Positions 8,678-17,087 of a DNA stretch of 64,000 nucleotides are shown here, in pieces. Made by a program: the position numbers and the translations under genes. The stretch's first letter is position 1, and every line of letters begins with the position of its first letter. Below the pieces are notes generated by a model that was not told where the DNA came from, ran no database searches, and saw only the letters and a program-made list of their open reading frames with translations. This DNA comes from Aquirhabdus sp. (lineage in GTDB: Bacteria > Pseudomonadota > Gammaproteobacteria > Pseudomonadales > Moraxellaceae): assembly GCA_030150135.1 (NCBI GenBank), contig JASLGO010000049.1:23880-87879 (forward strand), in the 5' to 3' direction.

Positions 8678-9901
8678 ATGACACTAGCGTTGTTTACTGA
8701 GAGTTTTGATTTTAATGATTCAGTAAATCGTGCCACAAAACAATCATCTTCCCGCGAAGAAAATCCACAAGGCTGGCTCAATGAGCTGGCCTTGTGGCAT
8801 TTGGTCAATCATTCGATTGTGACGTGGCGTGGCTTAATCAGTCATTTCGGTCATGCTGGGCACGCAATTGACGCATCTACGGATGATTGGAAGTCACTTG
8901 CAGTACATGCGAGCCACATTAAACGTCTTAAAAGTTGGTATGAACGTGGTGATGTTTATCGGCATTTTGAACAAACGTTATCAGAATTAGAACGCGGTAG
9001 TTTTAATGTGCTCTTTGAGCAGATGCCTGAATATCCCGCCTTACTGAGTAAAACGACGGATTCCCCACCATTTTTATTTTATCGCGGTAATACTCAGTGC
9101 CTTCATCAGCCACAATTGGCGATGGTCGGTACACGTAAACCTTCACCTAGCGCACGTAAAATAGCCTTTGAGTTCTCAAAAGAGCTGGCACAGTCGGGTA
9201 TTTGGATTACCAGTGGATTAGCACAAGGGATTGATGCTGATTGTCATCGTGGAGCACTTGCAGCGGGTGGCGGGCGAACGATTGCTGTGTTGGGTACTGG
9301 TATCGATGTTTGCTATCCAGCCGCACATCAACCGCTTTATGATCAGATCGTTGCCGAAGGTGGTTTGGTGCTTACGGAATTTTTACCAAAAACAGAGCCG
9401 CTTGCGCATCATTTCCCTAGACGTAATCGAATTGTCAGTGGCATGTCTGTCGGTGTGCTGGTGGTTGAGGCCGCGCTGAAAAGTGGTTCTTTGATTACGG
9501 CAAGATTAGCGGCTGAACAAGGTCGAGATGTGTTGGTGATTCCGGGGCATATTGCCAATGAGCAGGTGGCTGGGTGTCATCAGCTCATTCGTGAAGGTGC
9601 GCGCTTGGTGACCAGTGTTAAAGATATCTTAGAAGATTTGAATTTATCACGTAACCCACTGCTTGCGAGTGAGTTTGCAGTGAGTCCTCATGAAAGTGAG
9701 CTACCAGTGTCTTCTGCTACACCAATAGAACCTCATTTACAGCCATTGATGGTGCATTTGGATTGGACAGGGCAAAGTATGGATACGTTGGTCGAGAGTA
9801 GTGGGATGGATGTGGCGACGTTATCTGGACTCCTGATGGAGCTTGAGTTGTCAGGTTTGGTGACGCAGGTGAACGGCTTATATCAGCGGTGTCGGGTATG
9901 A
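8678..9901 (+). CDS. dprA: DNA processing protein DprA (Smf)
   Basis: The 407-residue protein loads RecA on incoming single-stranded DNA during natural transformation. The central Rossmann-like domain is recognisable by MVGTRKPSPSARKIAFEFSKELA, TSGLAQGIDADCHRGAL, AVLGTGIDVCYP and FPRRNRIVSGMSVGVLVVEA, then SGSLITARLAAEQGRDVLVIPGH. A C-terminal winged-helix segment follows at about 340-405. An N-terminal helical region is also present, as in other DprA of this group. It overlaps tsaC by ATGA, implying translational coupling. Acinetobacter relatives are naturally competent, which fits. Confidence 0.95.
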   Translation: MTLALFTESFDFNDSVNRATKQSSSREENPQGWLNELALWHLVNHSIVTWRGLISHFGHAGHAIDASTDDWKSLAVHASHIKRLKSWYERGDVYRHFEQTLSELERGSFNVLFEQMPEYPALLSKTTDSPPFLFYRGNTQCLHQPQLAMVGTRKPSPSARKIAFEFSKELAQSGIWITSGLAQGIDADCHRGALAAGGGRTIAVLGTGIDVCYPAAHQPLYDQIVAEGGLVLTEFLPKTEPLAHHFPRRNRIVSGMSVGVLVVEAALKSGSLITARLAAEQGRDVLVIPGHIANEQVAGCHQLIREGARLVTSVKDILEDLNLSRNPLLASEFAVSPHESELPVSSATPIEPHLQPLMVHLDWTGQSMDTLVESSGMDVATLSGLLMELELSGLVTQVNGLYQRCRV

Positions 9902-10479
9902 CAGATTTTCATGAGCAGTTTCAAAAGCAGTTGAATTCGGCTGTTGCTGCATTATGTGATGGTAAAGTGATTGCGTATCCTACCGAGGCTGTATGGGGGC
10001 TGGGCTGTGATCCGTGGAATGAACAGGCGGTTTTAGAAATACTGCGTTTGAAGCAACGACCTATTGAAAAAGGTGTGATTCTTATTGCGGCAGATATTGA
10101 GCAAATTGAGCCATTTTTAGAAAAATTAACAACTGAGCAGCGACAGCGCGTCATCGCCAGTTGGGTAGATGAGTATGCACCAGCAACAACGTGGCTCGTC
10201 CCCTTAACTGATCAGGTGCCTTGTTGGATTTCGGGTGAGCATTCGCAAGTTGCTGTGCGAGTGACGAAGCATCAGCAAACACAAGCCTTATGTCGTGCTT
10301 TCGGTAAGCCAATTGTGTCGACGAGTGCAAATCCAAGTAGCGAACCGTCAGCAGTGGATGCGGCGATGGTGCGAACTTATTTTGCAGATCGGGTTTTTGT
10401 CTTTGAGGGTGAGACGGGTGGTGCGACCCAGCCGAGTGTGATTCGGGATGTGGGGACTGGGAAGGTACTGCGAGGGTGA
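9898..10479 (+). CDS. tsaC: Threonylcarbamoyl-AMP synthase (YrdC/Sua5 family)
   Basis: The 193-residue protein makes L-threonylcarbamoyladenylate from threonine, bicarbonate and ATP, the first step of t6A37 tRNA modification. YrdC-domain landmarks are AYPTEAVWGLGCDPWN, ILRLKQRPIEKGVILIAA, and KPIVSTSANPSSEPS. It is the short single-domain form (TsaC) without the Sua5 C-terminal domain. The ATG at 9898 overlaps the dprA stop; the GTG at 9889 also lies in frame but is unlikely. Gene order LysM-dprA-tsaC is conserved in many gammaproteobacteria. Confidence 0.95.
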   Translation: MTDFHEQFQKQLNSAVAALCDGKVIAYPTEAVWGLGCDPWNEQAVLEILRLKQRPIEKGVILIAADIEQIEPFLEKLTTEQRQRVIASWVDEYAPATTWLVPLTDQVPCWISGEHSQVAVRVTKHQQTQALCRAFGKPIVSTSANPSSEPSAVDAAMVRTYFADRVFVFEGETGGATQPSVIRDVGTGKVLRG

Positions 10480-10623
10480 AATACGAAAATTTATGTAAAT
10501 GAAATATAATTTGGTTGTTTAATGATCAAATTATTATAATATTGTTGTCAATGATATCGTCCCATACAAAAAATAGTGACAAAGCATAAAATTTTATTCT
10601 AAAAATTAGAGAGGTATAGCGAT

Positions 10624-10926
10624 ATGAAACATCGAAGAGTTCTGCCAATTTTTTTAGGAGTTTGTGTGTTTGGTTTTGTTTCTGTTGGTTGGGCGCAACC
10701 AGACAGTCTCGCACAAAATGCTCCTCAGGACTCTCATTTGGTTCATTCGAAGACCGCAGTAAACTCACGAAAGCTGCCGAAAGACCAGCTTGCAGAATTA
10801 GGTGTGGAGGATCAACTAAAACTTCAACAGCAAATGGATCGTCGGAGTAAGATGCAGCAAAGCATGAGTAATATGATGAAAAAGGAGTCTGATACATCCA
10901 GTTCAGTCAGTGGAAATTTAAAATAA
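10624..10926 (+). CDS. Small secreted protein of unknown function
   Basis: The 100-residue protein has a signal peptide (MKHRR, a hydrophobic core, probable cleavage after GWAQ) and a mature part of about 75 polar residues with a Gln/Met-rich helical segment at about 60-85 and a Ser-rich tail. GAGAGG lies at the right distance before the ATG. No family was recognised. It is a single gene after the tsaC operon and convergent with the esterase pair. Confidence 0.6.
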   Translation: MKHRRVLPIFLGVCVFGFVSVGWAQPDSLAQNAPQDSHLVHSKTAVNSRKLPKDQLAELGVEDQLKLQQQMDRRSKMQQSMSNMMKKESDTSSSVSGNLK

Positions 10927-10990
10927 TTAAACGAAGGTGAGACAACAGGGTGTTGATATTTGAGGGCTGCTGTAAAAACGTTAGTAAATT

Positions 10991-12085
10991 TTACAATCCA
11001 TCCAACAACTCCCTAAAATCTCTCGTGATCTGAATGGTCGCTTCATACGCGGCTTTGTTAATCATAGCCATGCTGACAAATCCATGTCCTTGACCTTCCA
11101 CACGATAAGCAACGCAATGTGAGCCTGCTTCACGCATTTTGAGTGCATAGATTTCAGCTTCATCGCGCAAACTGTCAAATGCGGCTGTGACGATTAATGC
11201 GGGCGGTAATTTTGCTAAATTGCCAAATATGGGCGATACGCGTGGGTCAGAGAGAGGCAATAAGCTATTTGCTAAATGCATTTCCTTTGCCAATTCCACA
11301 TCTACGCGCGAGAGAAATAATCCCTCACCAAAAGCATGGTGTGATGGGTAATCATTGATCAAGTCTACAGATGGATAAATCAAAAGCTGTGCAGCAGGCG
11401 CATAGTCTGTACCAACGGTAAGTTGGCTGACGACTGCTGCAAGATTCCCGCCAGCACTATCGCCGCCTACAGCAATTTTGGTCGGGTCAGCACCTAAGCG
11501 TGCTGCGTTAGCATGTGCCCATTGAAGTGTATCAACACAATCTTCAATTGCAGCTGGTGAAGGATGATCGGGCATTAAGCGATAAGTGACACTTAAGACC
11601 TGCATCTGTCCATGTTGGCAGAGGAGGCGACAAGGATCGTCATGCGTATCGACATCACCGACTATAAAACTACCACCATGAAAGTAAACTAAAAGAGGCA
11701 AAGGCTTTCGACTCTTTTTTGCTGAGTGATGCAGTATAGGTGTGTAATGACGAACAGCCAAACGGCCTGAGCGACTTGGTATAGTCCAATCTCTTACTGT
11801 AGCGACTGGAATGGGCTTGGCAATCGCTGCCATGTCTCTGCGAAAATGAATCCGACTAGTTTCTGGTGTTGGATTGGATCCGTCTGCTGCACTGATAAAT
11901 TTGCGTACTGAGAGTAGCATTTGCACATGAGGATCGAGATTTGGAAATTTCTCGTGATTAAAGCCCAAAGAGCGAGCGATAGCGCGTTGACCTGCTGGAG
12001 GTATTCGCGTTGATAACCGTAAGACAGTACCTTTTAATTTCTCGATACGAGCAGGTAGGTTTTTGAGGCGACCGATCAAAAGCAC
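10991..12085 (-). CDS. HSL-family alpha/beta-hydrolase (esterase), copy 1
   Basis: The 364-residue protein is a hormone-sensitive-lipase-type esterase. The oxyanion-hole motif HGGSFIVGD, nucleophile motif GDSAGGN, acidic residue in AAFDSLRDE and His in GQGHGF make a complete triad. About 75 residues of N-terminal cap precede the hydrolase core. No signal peptide, so cytoplasmic or membrane-associated hydrolysis of short acyl esters is expected. The start is probably the GTG at 12085 or the TTG two codons on; GAGGA lies just upstream. It is a close paralogue of the gene 79 bp upstream (12164-13246) with the same cap sequence, so the pair arose by tandem duplication. Confidence 0.88.
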   Translation of the reverse strand: MLLIGRLKNLPARIEKLKGTVLRLSTRIPPAGQRAIARSLGFNHEKFPNLDPHVQMLLSVRKFISAADGSNPTPETSRIHFRRDMAAIAKPIPVATVRDWTIPSRSGRLAVRHYTPILHHSAKKSRKPLPLLVYFHGGSFIVGDVDTHDDPCRLLCQHGQMQVLSVTYRLMPDHPSPAAIEDCVDTLQWAHANAARLGADPTKIAVGGDSAGGNLAAVVSQLTVGTDYAPAAQLLIYPSVDLINDYPSHHAFGEGLFLSRVDVELAKEMHLANSLLPLSDPRVSPIFGNLAKLPPALIVTAAFDSLRDEAEIYALKMREAGSHCVAYRVEGQGHGFVSMAMINKAAYEATIQITRDFRELLDGL

Positions 12086-12163
12086 GTCCTCAAGATCGAG
12101 GATTGATGAGCATTGTCATTGTATAAATGCTCTAAGCTGGTTTGATCGGAGAGGCTCATGTTA

Positions 12164-13246
12164 TTAACTCAAGCTGTCGAGCAAGGCTCTAAAGTCATGC
12201 GCGATTTTTACCGTTGCCTCATGCGCAGCGCGGTTAATTGGCGTGATATTGATAAAGCCATGCCCTTGACCTTCTACACGATAGGCATCGCAATGCGTTC
12301 CTGCTTCGCGTAGTTTAACGGCGTAGAGTTCACCTTCGTCACGCAACGTATCAAGTTCAGCGGTGACCAGTAGCGCTGGTGCTAATCCTTCTAGTTGACC
12401 AAATAAAGGGGATACACGAGGGTCGGTTCGCTTAACGCGAGTGCCGCCAAAATAGGCTATTTTTGCATTATCCATGTCGGTTTGGTCCAAGAATAGCCCT
12501 TTGCCATACGCACCATGAGATGGATAGACACCATCCATATCGACCACTGGATAGATTAAGAGTTGTGCCGCAGGTGCATAGGTTTTTCCTGCTGCCAGTT
12601 GGCTGACGACCGCAGACAAGTTCCCACCAGCACTGTCGCCACCAACGGCGATTTTGGTTGGGTCAATGCCGAGTTGTTTTGCGTTTTTATGAGCCCATTT
12701 CAATGCATCTAGGCAGTCATTGGGTGCAGCTGGTGCTGGGTTTTCTGGTGCGAGGCGATAAGTTACGCTGAGAACTTGAACTTGAGCGTGCTGGCAGAGT
12801 AAACGGCACGGCTCATCATGGGTGTCCAAGTCACCCACCACAAAACCACCGCCGTGAAAGAATACCAGTAAAGGCAGTGGTTTAGTATTTTGGCCGTAGA
12901 CACGTGGAATGTAGTGGCGAACGGCGAGATTGCCTGAGCGAGCAGGAATTTCTAAATTACTGACGCGTTCGACAGTGGTTGGTTTATCAATAATAGATGA
13001 CATTTCTTTACGGAAATGACGGCGGCTTTTTTCTGGATTTGCGCCGATTAGACCGCCGCCATTCATGTGGCTGCGTACAGCGATCAAAACTTGTAGATGT
13101 GAGTCAAGTGCCGAGAATTGATCATCAAAACCGAGTGCTTTAGCGAGAATTCGCTGACCCAATGATGGAATCCGCATCGTTAAACGTGCGGCGGAGCCTT
13201 GAAGTTTTTCAATACGTGCGGTCAAGTTCTTAACGAGTGCTGCCAC
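12164..13246 (-). CDS. HSL-family alpha/beta-hydrolase (esterase), copy 2
   Basis: The 360-residue paralogue of the downstream esterase has HGGGFVVGD for the oxyanion hole, GDSAGGN with the nucleophile Ser, ELDTLRDE with the acid and GQGHGF with the His. The N-terminal LTARIEKLQG matches LPARIEKLKG of copy 1. A GTG start at 13246 is placed by GAGGA seven nucleotides upstream. A perfect 18-bp inverted repeat at 13297-13314 lies in its promoter region and is nearly the same as the operator in front of the SDR gene, suggesting shared control by a TetR-type regulator. It is probably first in a two-gene operon. Substrate unknown. Confidence 0.88.
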   Translation of the reverse strand: MAALVKNLTARIEKLQGSAARLTMRIPSLGQRILAKALGFDDQFSALDSHLQVLIAVRSHMNGGGLIGANPEKSRRHFRKEMSSIIDKPTTVERVSNLEIPARSGNLAVRHYIPRVYGQNTKPLPLLVFFHGGGFVVGDLDTHDEPCRLLCQHAQVQVLSVTYRLAPENPAPAAPNDCLDALKWAHKNAKQLGIDPTKIAVGGDSAGGNLSAVVSQLAAGKTYAPAAQLLIYPVVDMDGVYPSHGAYGKGLFLDQTDMDNAKIAYFGGTRVKRTDPRVSPLFGQLEGLAPALLVTAELDTLRDEGELYAVKLREAGTHCDAYRVEGQGHGFINITPINRAAHEATVKIAHDFRALLDSLS

Positions 13247-13296
13247 AACATGTCCTCATTGCAGTTGAAGTTTGGTGCTATTAAAGCATGTATTTG

Positions 13297-13314
13297 TGAC
13301 AATTAGTATTGTCA
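13297..13314. promoter_or_regulatory. 18-bp palindromic operator upstream of the esterase pair
   Basis: TGACAAT and ATTGTCA form a perfect inverted repeat around a four-base centre. It lies 51 bp upstream of the GTG of the second esterase and matches, in 13 of 14 arm positions, the palindrome at 19563-19580. Confidence 0.6.
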
Positions 13315-13383
13315 GGATATTCTTTTCGAATGGGTCGCATTCGCCATCATCGAAGATTATAGTAGGCAAATTGTGCTTATTTG

Positions 13384-13411
13384 CCTTGAATTATGCCAAT
13401 CAAACCCAATT
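13384..13411 (+). promoter_or_regulatory. Sigma32-type heat-shock promoter of grpE
   Basis: CTTGAA at 13385-13390 and CCCAAT at 13405-13410 are separated by 14 bp, close to the CTTGAA-N14-CCCCATNT consensus. It lies 87 bp upstream of the grpE start. Confidence 0.65.
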
Positions 13412-13497
13412 CATTTTTCATGATTTTATATCACCGAGTGCGGACTGCACTGTTTCGCTGCTTTTATTATTGTTGTTATTTATTAAAGAGGTCTGTT

Positions 13498-14040
13498 ATG
13501 TCTCAGTCAGAAGTGAATGAATTATCCGAAAACAATGGCGAAGTGAATGCTGCGTCAGCAGAAAATGTAAGCGTGGAAGGTGCAATTGAAACTGAAGTTT
13601 CTCCAGAGCAAGCGCGCATTGCAGAACTCGAAGCACAAGTAAAAGATATTCAGGCTCGTGCCAATGCAGATATGTATAACTTCCAAAAACGTGTCGAACG
13701 TGAAACGGATAATGCCAAGAAATTTGCCTTGGAAAAATTTGCAGGTAGCTTGCTAGATGTGGTTGATAACTTAGAACGCGCGATTGCTGCAGCACCAGCC
13801 GATAGTAATCAAGGTTTGCTGGACGGTGTGCAATTGACGCATAAAGCATTATTGACTGCGTTGGAAAAGCATCACATTCGCGTGATCGATCCAACGGGTC
13901 AGGCATTTGATGCGGAACAGCATCAAGCTGTGGGTATTGATCCAAATACCCCAGAAGGTCAAGTCGCAAATGTATTGCAAAAAGGCTACAGCTTGTCAGG
14001 TCGTTTGTTGCGTCCTGCAATGGTTACCGTAGGGCAGTAA
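13498..14040 (+). CDS. grpE: Nucleotide exchange factor GrpE
   Basis: The 180-residue protein releases ADP from DnaK. An acidic, disordered N terminus (residues 1-40) leads into the long dimerisation helix (EQARIAELEAQVKDIQARANADMYNFQKR), then the four-helix and beta domain with GVQLTHKALLTALEKHHI and the typical end GYSLSGRLLRPAMVTVGQ. The ATG at 13498 has AGAGG in front; upstream in-frame starts at 13393 would overlap the heat-shock promoter and are rejected. dnaK follows after 368 bp with its own promoter, so the two are adjacent but not a tight operon. Confidence 0.96.
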   Translation: MSQSEVNELSENNGEVNAASAENVSVEGAIETEVSPEQARIAELEAQVKDIQARANADMYNFQKRVERETDNAKKFALEKFAGSLLDVVDNLERAIAAAPADSNQGLLDGVQLTHKALLTALEKHHIRVIDPTGQAFDAEQHQAVGIDPNTPEGQVANVLQKGYSLSGRLLRPAMVTVGQ

Positions 14041-14050
14041 GTATTTTTTT

Positions 14051-14177
14051 CAAATCTCCCCTCGATAAATATATGTCGAGCCTCTTTTTCTAAAGAGGGG
14101 AACTTCTGAGGGGGTGATGAAGTTTTTTGATTCGTTGAAAGTCCCTCTTTAGAGAAAGAGGGATTTAGGGAGATTTG
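14051..14177. repeat. Palindromic intergenic repeat, copy A (127 bp)
   Basis: It is bounded by the inverted termini CAAATCTCCC and GGGAGATTTG and contains two smaller hairpins built on CCTCTTT and AAAGAGG (14081-14098 and 14143-14162). Related copies are at 34830-35030 and 41091-41167. It has no coding capacity. The first hairpin could act as a weak terminator for grpE. Confidence 0.75.
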
Positions 14178-14249
14178 AAAGACTTTAAGAAAATATACGG
14201 ATTAACTTATTCAATATAGACATTTTTTTAATAATATTTTTTGTTACAC

Positions 14250-14277
14250 CTTGAAAATTTATACATCAGTCGCATAT
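14250..14277 (+). promoter_or_regulatory. Sigma32-type heat-shock promoter of dnaK
   Basis: CTTGAA at 14250-14255 and CGCATAT at 14271-14277 are 15 bp apart and resemble the sigma32 consensus. It lies 131 bp before the dnaK start, so the leader is long. Confidence 0.6.
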
Positions 14278-14408
14278 TGAATAGCACATGCAGAATTACT
14301 GCTAAACATATCATTTTTGAATGAACGTGCTGAAGTTTGATGTTTGAGTGCAGGTTAAGCCCCACATTCAATCAAAGCTTCAAGCACTCTTAGATAAGGA
14401 GTTATAAC

Positions 14409-16337
14409 GTGGGTAGAATTATAGGTATTGACTTAGGTACAACCAATTCATGTGTTGCCGTGATGGAAGGCGACAAAGTTAAAGTGATTGATAACGTTGA
14501 AGGCGCGCGCACTACGCCGTCGATCGTTGCGTATAAAGATTCAGAAATTTTGGTCGGTCAAAGCGCGAAACGCCAAGCAGTGACCAACCCAAAAAACACC
14601 TTGTTTGCGATCAAACGTTTGATCGGTCGTCGTTATAGCGATGACGTAGTACAAAAAGACATCGGCATGGTGCCATACAAAATCGTGCAAGCTGACAACG
14701 GCGACGCATGGGTTGAAGTCAATGGCAAAAAACTCGCTGCACAGCAAGTTTCTGCTGAAATCCTGAAAAAGATGAAGAAAACTGCAGAAGAGTATTTGGG
14801 CGAGCCAGTCACCGAAGCGGTGATTACTGTACCTGCATACTTCAACGACGCACAACGTCAAGCGACTAAAGACGCTGGTTTGATCGCAGGTTTGGATGTT
14901 AAACGTATCATCAACGAGCCAACTGCTGCTGCACTTGCGTTCGGTATGGACAAGAAAGAAGGCGACCGTAAAATCGCTGTGTACGACTTGGGTGGTGGTA
15001 CATTCGACGTATCGATCATTGAAATTGCTGATGTCGATGGCGACCAACAGTTTGAAGTATTGTCAACCAACGGTGACACATTCTTGGGTGGTGAAGACTT
15101 TGACTTGCGTCTGATTGATTTCTTGGTTGAAACCTTCAAATCAGAACAAGGCGTGAATCTGAAAAACGATCCACTCGCATTGCAACGTCTGAAAGAAGCA
15201 GCTGAAAAAGCGAAGATCGAGTTGTCTTCTGCACAAAGCACTGAAGTGAACTTGCCTTACATCACTGCTGATGCGACTGGTCCTAAGCATTTGGTCGTGA
15301 CTATTACTCGTGCAAAATTGGAAGGTCTGGTTGAAGATTTGATCGCACGCACCATCGAGCCATGTAAGATTGCATTGAAAGATGCTGGTTTGTCGGCAAG
15401 CGATATTTCTGACGTGATTTTGGTTGGCGGTCAAACCCGTATGCCTAAAGTCATGGACAAAGTGAAAGAATTCTTCGGCAAAGAGCCGCGTAAAGACGTG
15501 AACCCAGACGAAGCAGTTGCGATTGGTGCGGCGATTCAAGGTGCGGTTCTGTCAGGTGACAAGAAAGACGTATTGCTGCTCGACGTGACACCATTGACGC
15601 TTGGTATCGAAACAATGGGTGGTGTGTTGACGCCAATCATTGAAAAGAACACCATGATTCCAACCAAGAAATCACAAGTGTTCTCAACTGCCGATGACAA
15701 CCAACCTGCGGTAACCATTCAGGTTTACCAAGGTGAACGTAAAATGGCTGCGCAGAACAAATCACTCGGTCGTTTTGACCTGACTGACATTCCGCCAGCA
15801 CCACGCGGTATGCCACAAATCGAAGTGACATTTGACATCGATGCGAACGGTATTTTGAACGTGTCTGCAAAAGATAAAGGTACTGGCAAAGCGCAAAGTA
15901 TCCAAATCAAAGCGAACTCAGGTTTGTCGGATGAAGAAATCCAACAAATGATTCGTGATGCAGAAGCGAACGCTGAAGAAGACAAGAAGTTTGTCGATCT
16001 CGCTGCAGCGCGTAACGAAGCTGACCAATTGGTTCATGGCACACAAAAAGCTGTGAAAGATTTAGGCGACAAAGCGACTGAAGAAGAGAAGAAAGCAATC
16101 GACGCGGCGATTGATGAGCTTGAAGCAGCAACTAAAGAAAGTGATGTTGATGCAATCAAAGCGAAAATCGAAGCATTGTCAGCAGTTTCTATGCCTTTGA
16201 TGCAACGTGTTTATCAGGAAACTGAAGCAGCACAACAAGCTCAAGGTGGCGATGCAGGCCAAGCGCATGCAGGTCAGGCGCACGATGACGGTGTTGTAGA
16301 TGCTGAGTTCACAGAAGTGAAAGATGATAAGAAGTAA
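14409..16337 (+). CDS. dnaK: Chaperone DnaK (Hsp70)
   Basis: The 642-residue ATP-dependent chaperone shows every Hsp70 signature: [18 protein letters not shown] at the N terminus, [13 protein letters not shown] near residue 195, [13 protein letters not shown] near 340, the substrate-binding domain from [16 protein letters not shown] at about 390, and the helical lid with a Gln/Gly/Ala-rich tail ending [10 protein letters not shown]. It starts with GTG, fixed by AAGGAG eight nucleotides upstream and by alignment with family N termini. It works with GrpE (upstream) and with DnaJ, which is not in the window. A terminator follows. Confidence 0.98.
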   Translation: MGRIIGIDLGTTNSCVAVMEGDKVKVIDNVEGARTTPSIVAYKDSEILVGQSAKRQAVTNPKNTLFAIKRLIGRRYSDDVVQKDIGMVPYKIVQADNGDAWVEVNGKKLAAQQVSAEILKKMKKTAEEYLGEPVTEAVITVPAYFNDAQRQATKDAGLIAGLDVKRIINEPTAAALAFGMDKKEGDRKIAVYDLGGGTFDVSIIEIADVDGDQQFEVLSTNGDTFLGGEDFDLRLIDFLVETFKSEQGVNLKNDPLALQRLKEAAEKAKIELSSAQSTEVNLPYITADATGPKHLVVTITRAKLEGLVEDLIARTIEPCKIALKDAGLSASDISDVILVGGQTRMPKVMDKVKEFFGKEPRKDVNPDEAVAIGAAIQGAVLSGDKKDVLLLDVTPLTLGIETMGGVLTPIIEKNTMIPTKKSQVFSTADDNQPAVTIQVYQGERKMAAQNKSLGRFDLTDIPPAPRGMPQIEVTFDIDANGILNVSAKDKGTGKAQSIQIKANSGLSDEEIQQMIRDAEANAEEDKKFVDLAAARNEADQLVHGTQKAVKDLGDKATEEEKKAIDAAIDELEAATKESDVDAIKAKIEALSAVSMPLMQRVYQETEAAQQAQGGDAGQAHAGQAHDDGVVDAEFTEVKDDKK

Positions 16338-16365
16338 TTCTTAGGGTCTAGTTTCTGAATAAAGA

Positions 16366-16392
16366 GAGCGAACCGAAGGGTTCGCTTTTTTT
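16366..16392 (+). terminator. Rho-independent terminator of dnaK
   Basis: AGCGAACC pairs with GGGTTCGCT around a short loop, followed by seven T residues. Confidence 0.9.
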
Positions 16393-16416
16393 ATGCGTAT
16401 TTTTTGCTCACATATA

Positions 16417-16492
16417 GGTTCACTGAGCTTGTCGAAGTGGACATCTCAGACTTCATCCGTTTGCGCCGCACATTTCGACAAGCTCAATGAGC
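16417..16492. repeat. REP-like inverted repeat (TTCGACAAGCTCA type)
   Basis: Two arms, GGTTCACTGAGCTTGTCGAA (16417-16436) and TTTCGACAAGCTCAATGAGC (16473-16492), form a long imperfect hairpin around about 35 bp. The core TTCGACAAGCTCA is a motif seen as extragenic palindromes in many bacterial genomes. It lies between the dnaK terminator and the thioesterase gene. Confidence 0.7.
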
Positions 16493-16568
16493 TATAGTTT
16501 TAGGCTATTCTCTGGAATAGAATTGCAAATATTAGAATGCGTAGTTATAGCAAAACTTAGGAAATAAG

Positions 16569-17006
16569 ATGAGTAAACACGACCGTCTAGGTGAGCCAAC
16601 ACCACTGTATTTTAAAACCACTTATGTTGTTCAAGAAAGTGACATTGATGGTTTGGGTCATATGAATAATACGGTCTACCTTCGATTGATGGAAAATCTC
16701 GCTTGGGCGCATTCTGAGCATTTGGGTTTAGGTGTTGAGGATTTCCAGCGGATTGGTTCTGCGATGGTTGCTCGTGAACATCGGATGACTTACTTAGGTG
16801 CGTTGTTTGCAGGCGAGACTGTACAATTTGAGACATGGTTAGATCATATTGATGCGCTGAATATGCACCGTTATTATCGGTTTAGGCGTGTTTCAGACCA
16901 GAAAGTTGCGTTTGAGGCGCATACGCATTGGGTGTGTATTTCGATTGCGACAGGACGACCGCAGCGGATGCCGCCCGAGTTTAAGGTGGTGTATCAGGCA
17001 GGATAG
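16569..17006 (+). CDS. Hotdog-fold acyl-CoA thioesterase (YbgC/FadM type)
   Basis: The 145-residue protein has the 4-hydroxybenzoyl-CoA thioesterase pattern: VQESDIDGLGHMNNTVYLRLMENLAWAH, with Asp and the GHMNN turn near residues 24-33, and later EHRMTYLGALFAGETVQFETW. Members hydrolyse acyl-CoA thioesters in the cytoplasm and act as tetramers or dimers. The Asp-x-x-GHxNN arrangement is complete, so it is probably active. TAGGAAATAAG precedes the ATG. It may share a transcript with the MFS gene 81 bp downstream, but no clear operon is shown. Confidence 0.85.
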   Translation: MSKHDRLGEPTPLYFKTTYVVQESDIDGLGHMNNTVYLRLMENLAWAHSEHLGLGVEDFQRIGSAMVAREHRMTYLGALFAGETVQFETWLDHIDALNMHRYYRFRRVSDQKVAFEAHTHWVCISIATGRPQRMPPEFKVVYQAG

Positions 17007-17087
17007 TTTCAGTACCGAATCATACAAACTATGAAACGTAAACCTTCTATAATGCGCACCTAATCGCATTTTTAAGTTTTATATTTA

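Larger units (their letters stand above)
14041..14408. other. Intergenic region between grpE and dnaK
   Basis: This 368-bp stretch contains a palindromic repeat element (14051-14177), then an AT-rich segment with the sigma32-type promoter of dnaK (14250-14277). Confidence 0.7.

Noticed and set aside
10526..10897. A 123-codon frame on the minus strand opposite the small secreted protein
   Set aside because: The opposite strand has a signal peptide and a ribosome-binding site; this frame has neither and its product looks random.
10991..13246. One esterase gene broken into two by a frameshift
   Set aside because: Each part is a full-length hydrolase with its own start and its own complete triad, so this is a duplication.
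13393..13497. An N-terminal extension of GrpE from an upstream in-frame start
   Set aside because: It would overlap the sigma32-type promoter, and the ATG at 13498 has a ribosome-binding site and gives the normal family length.
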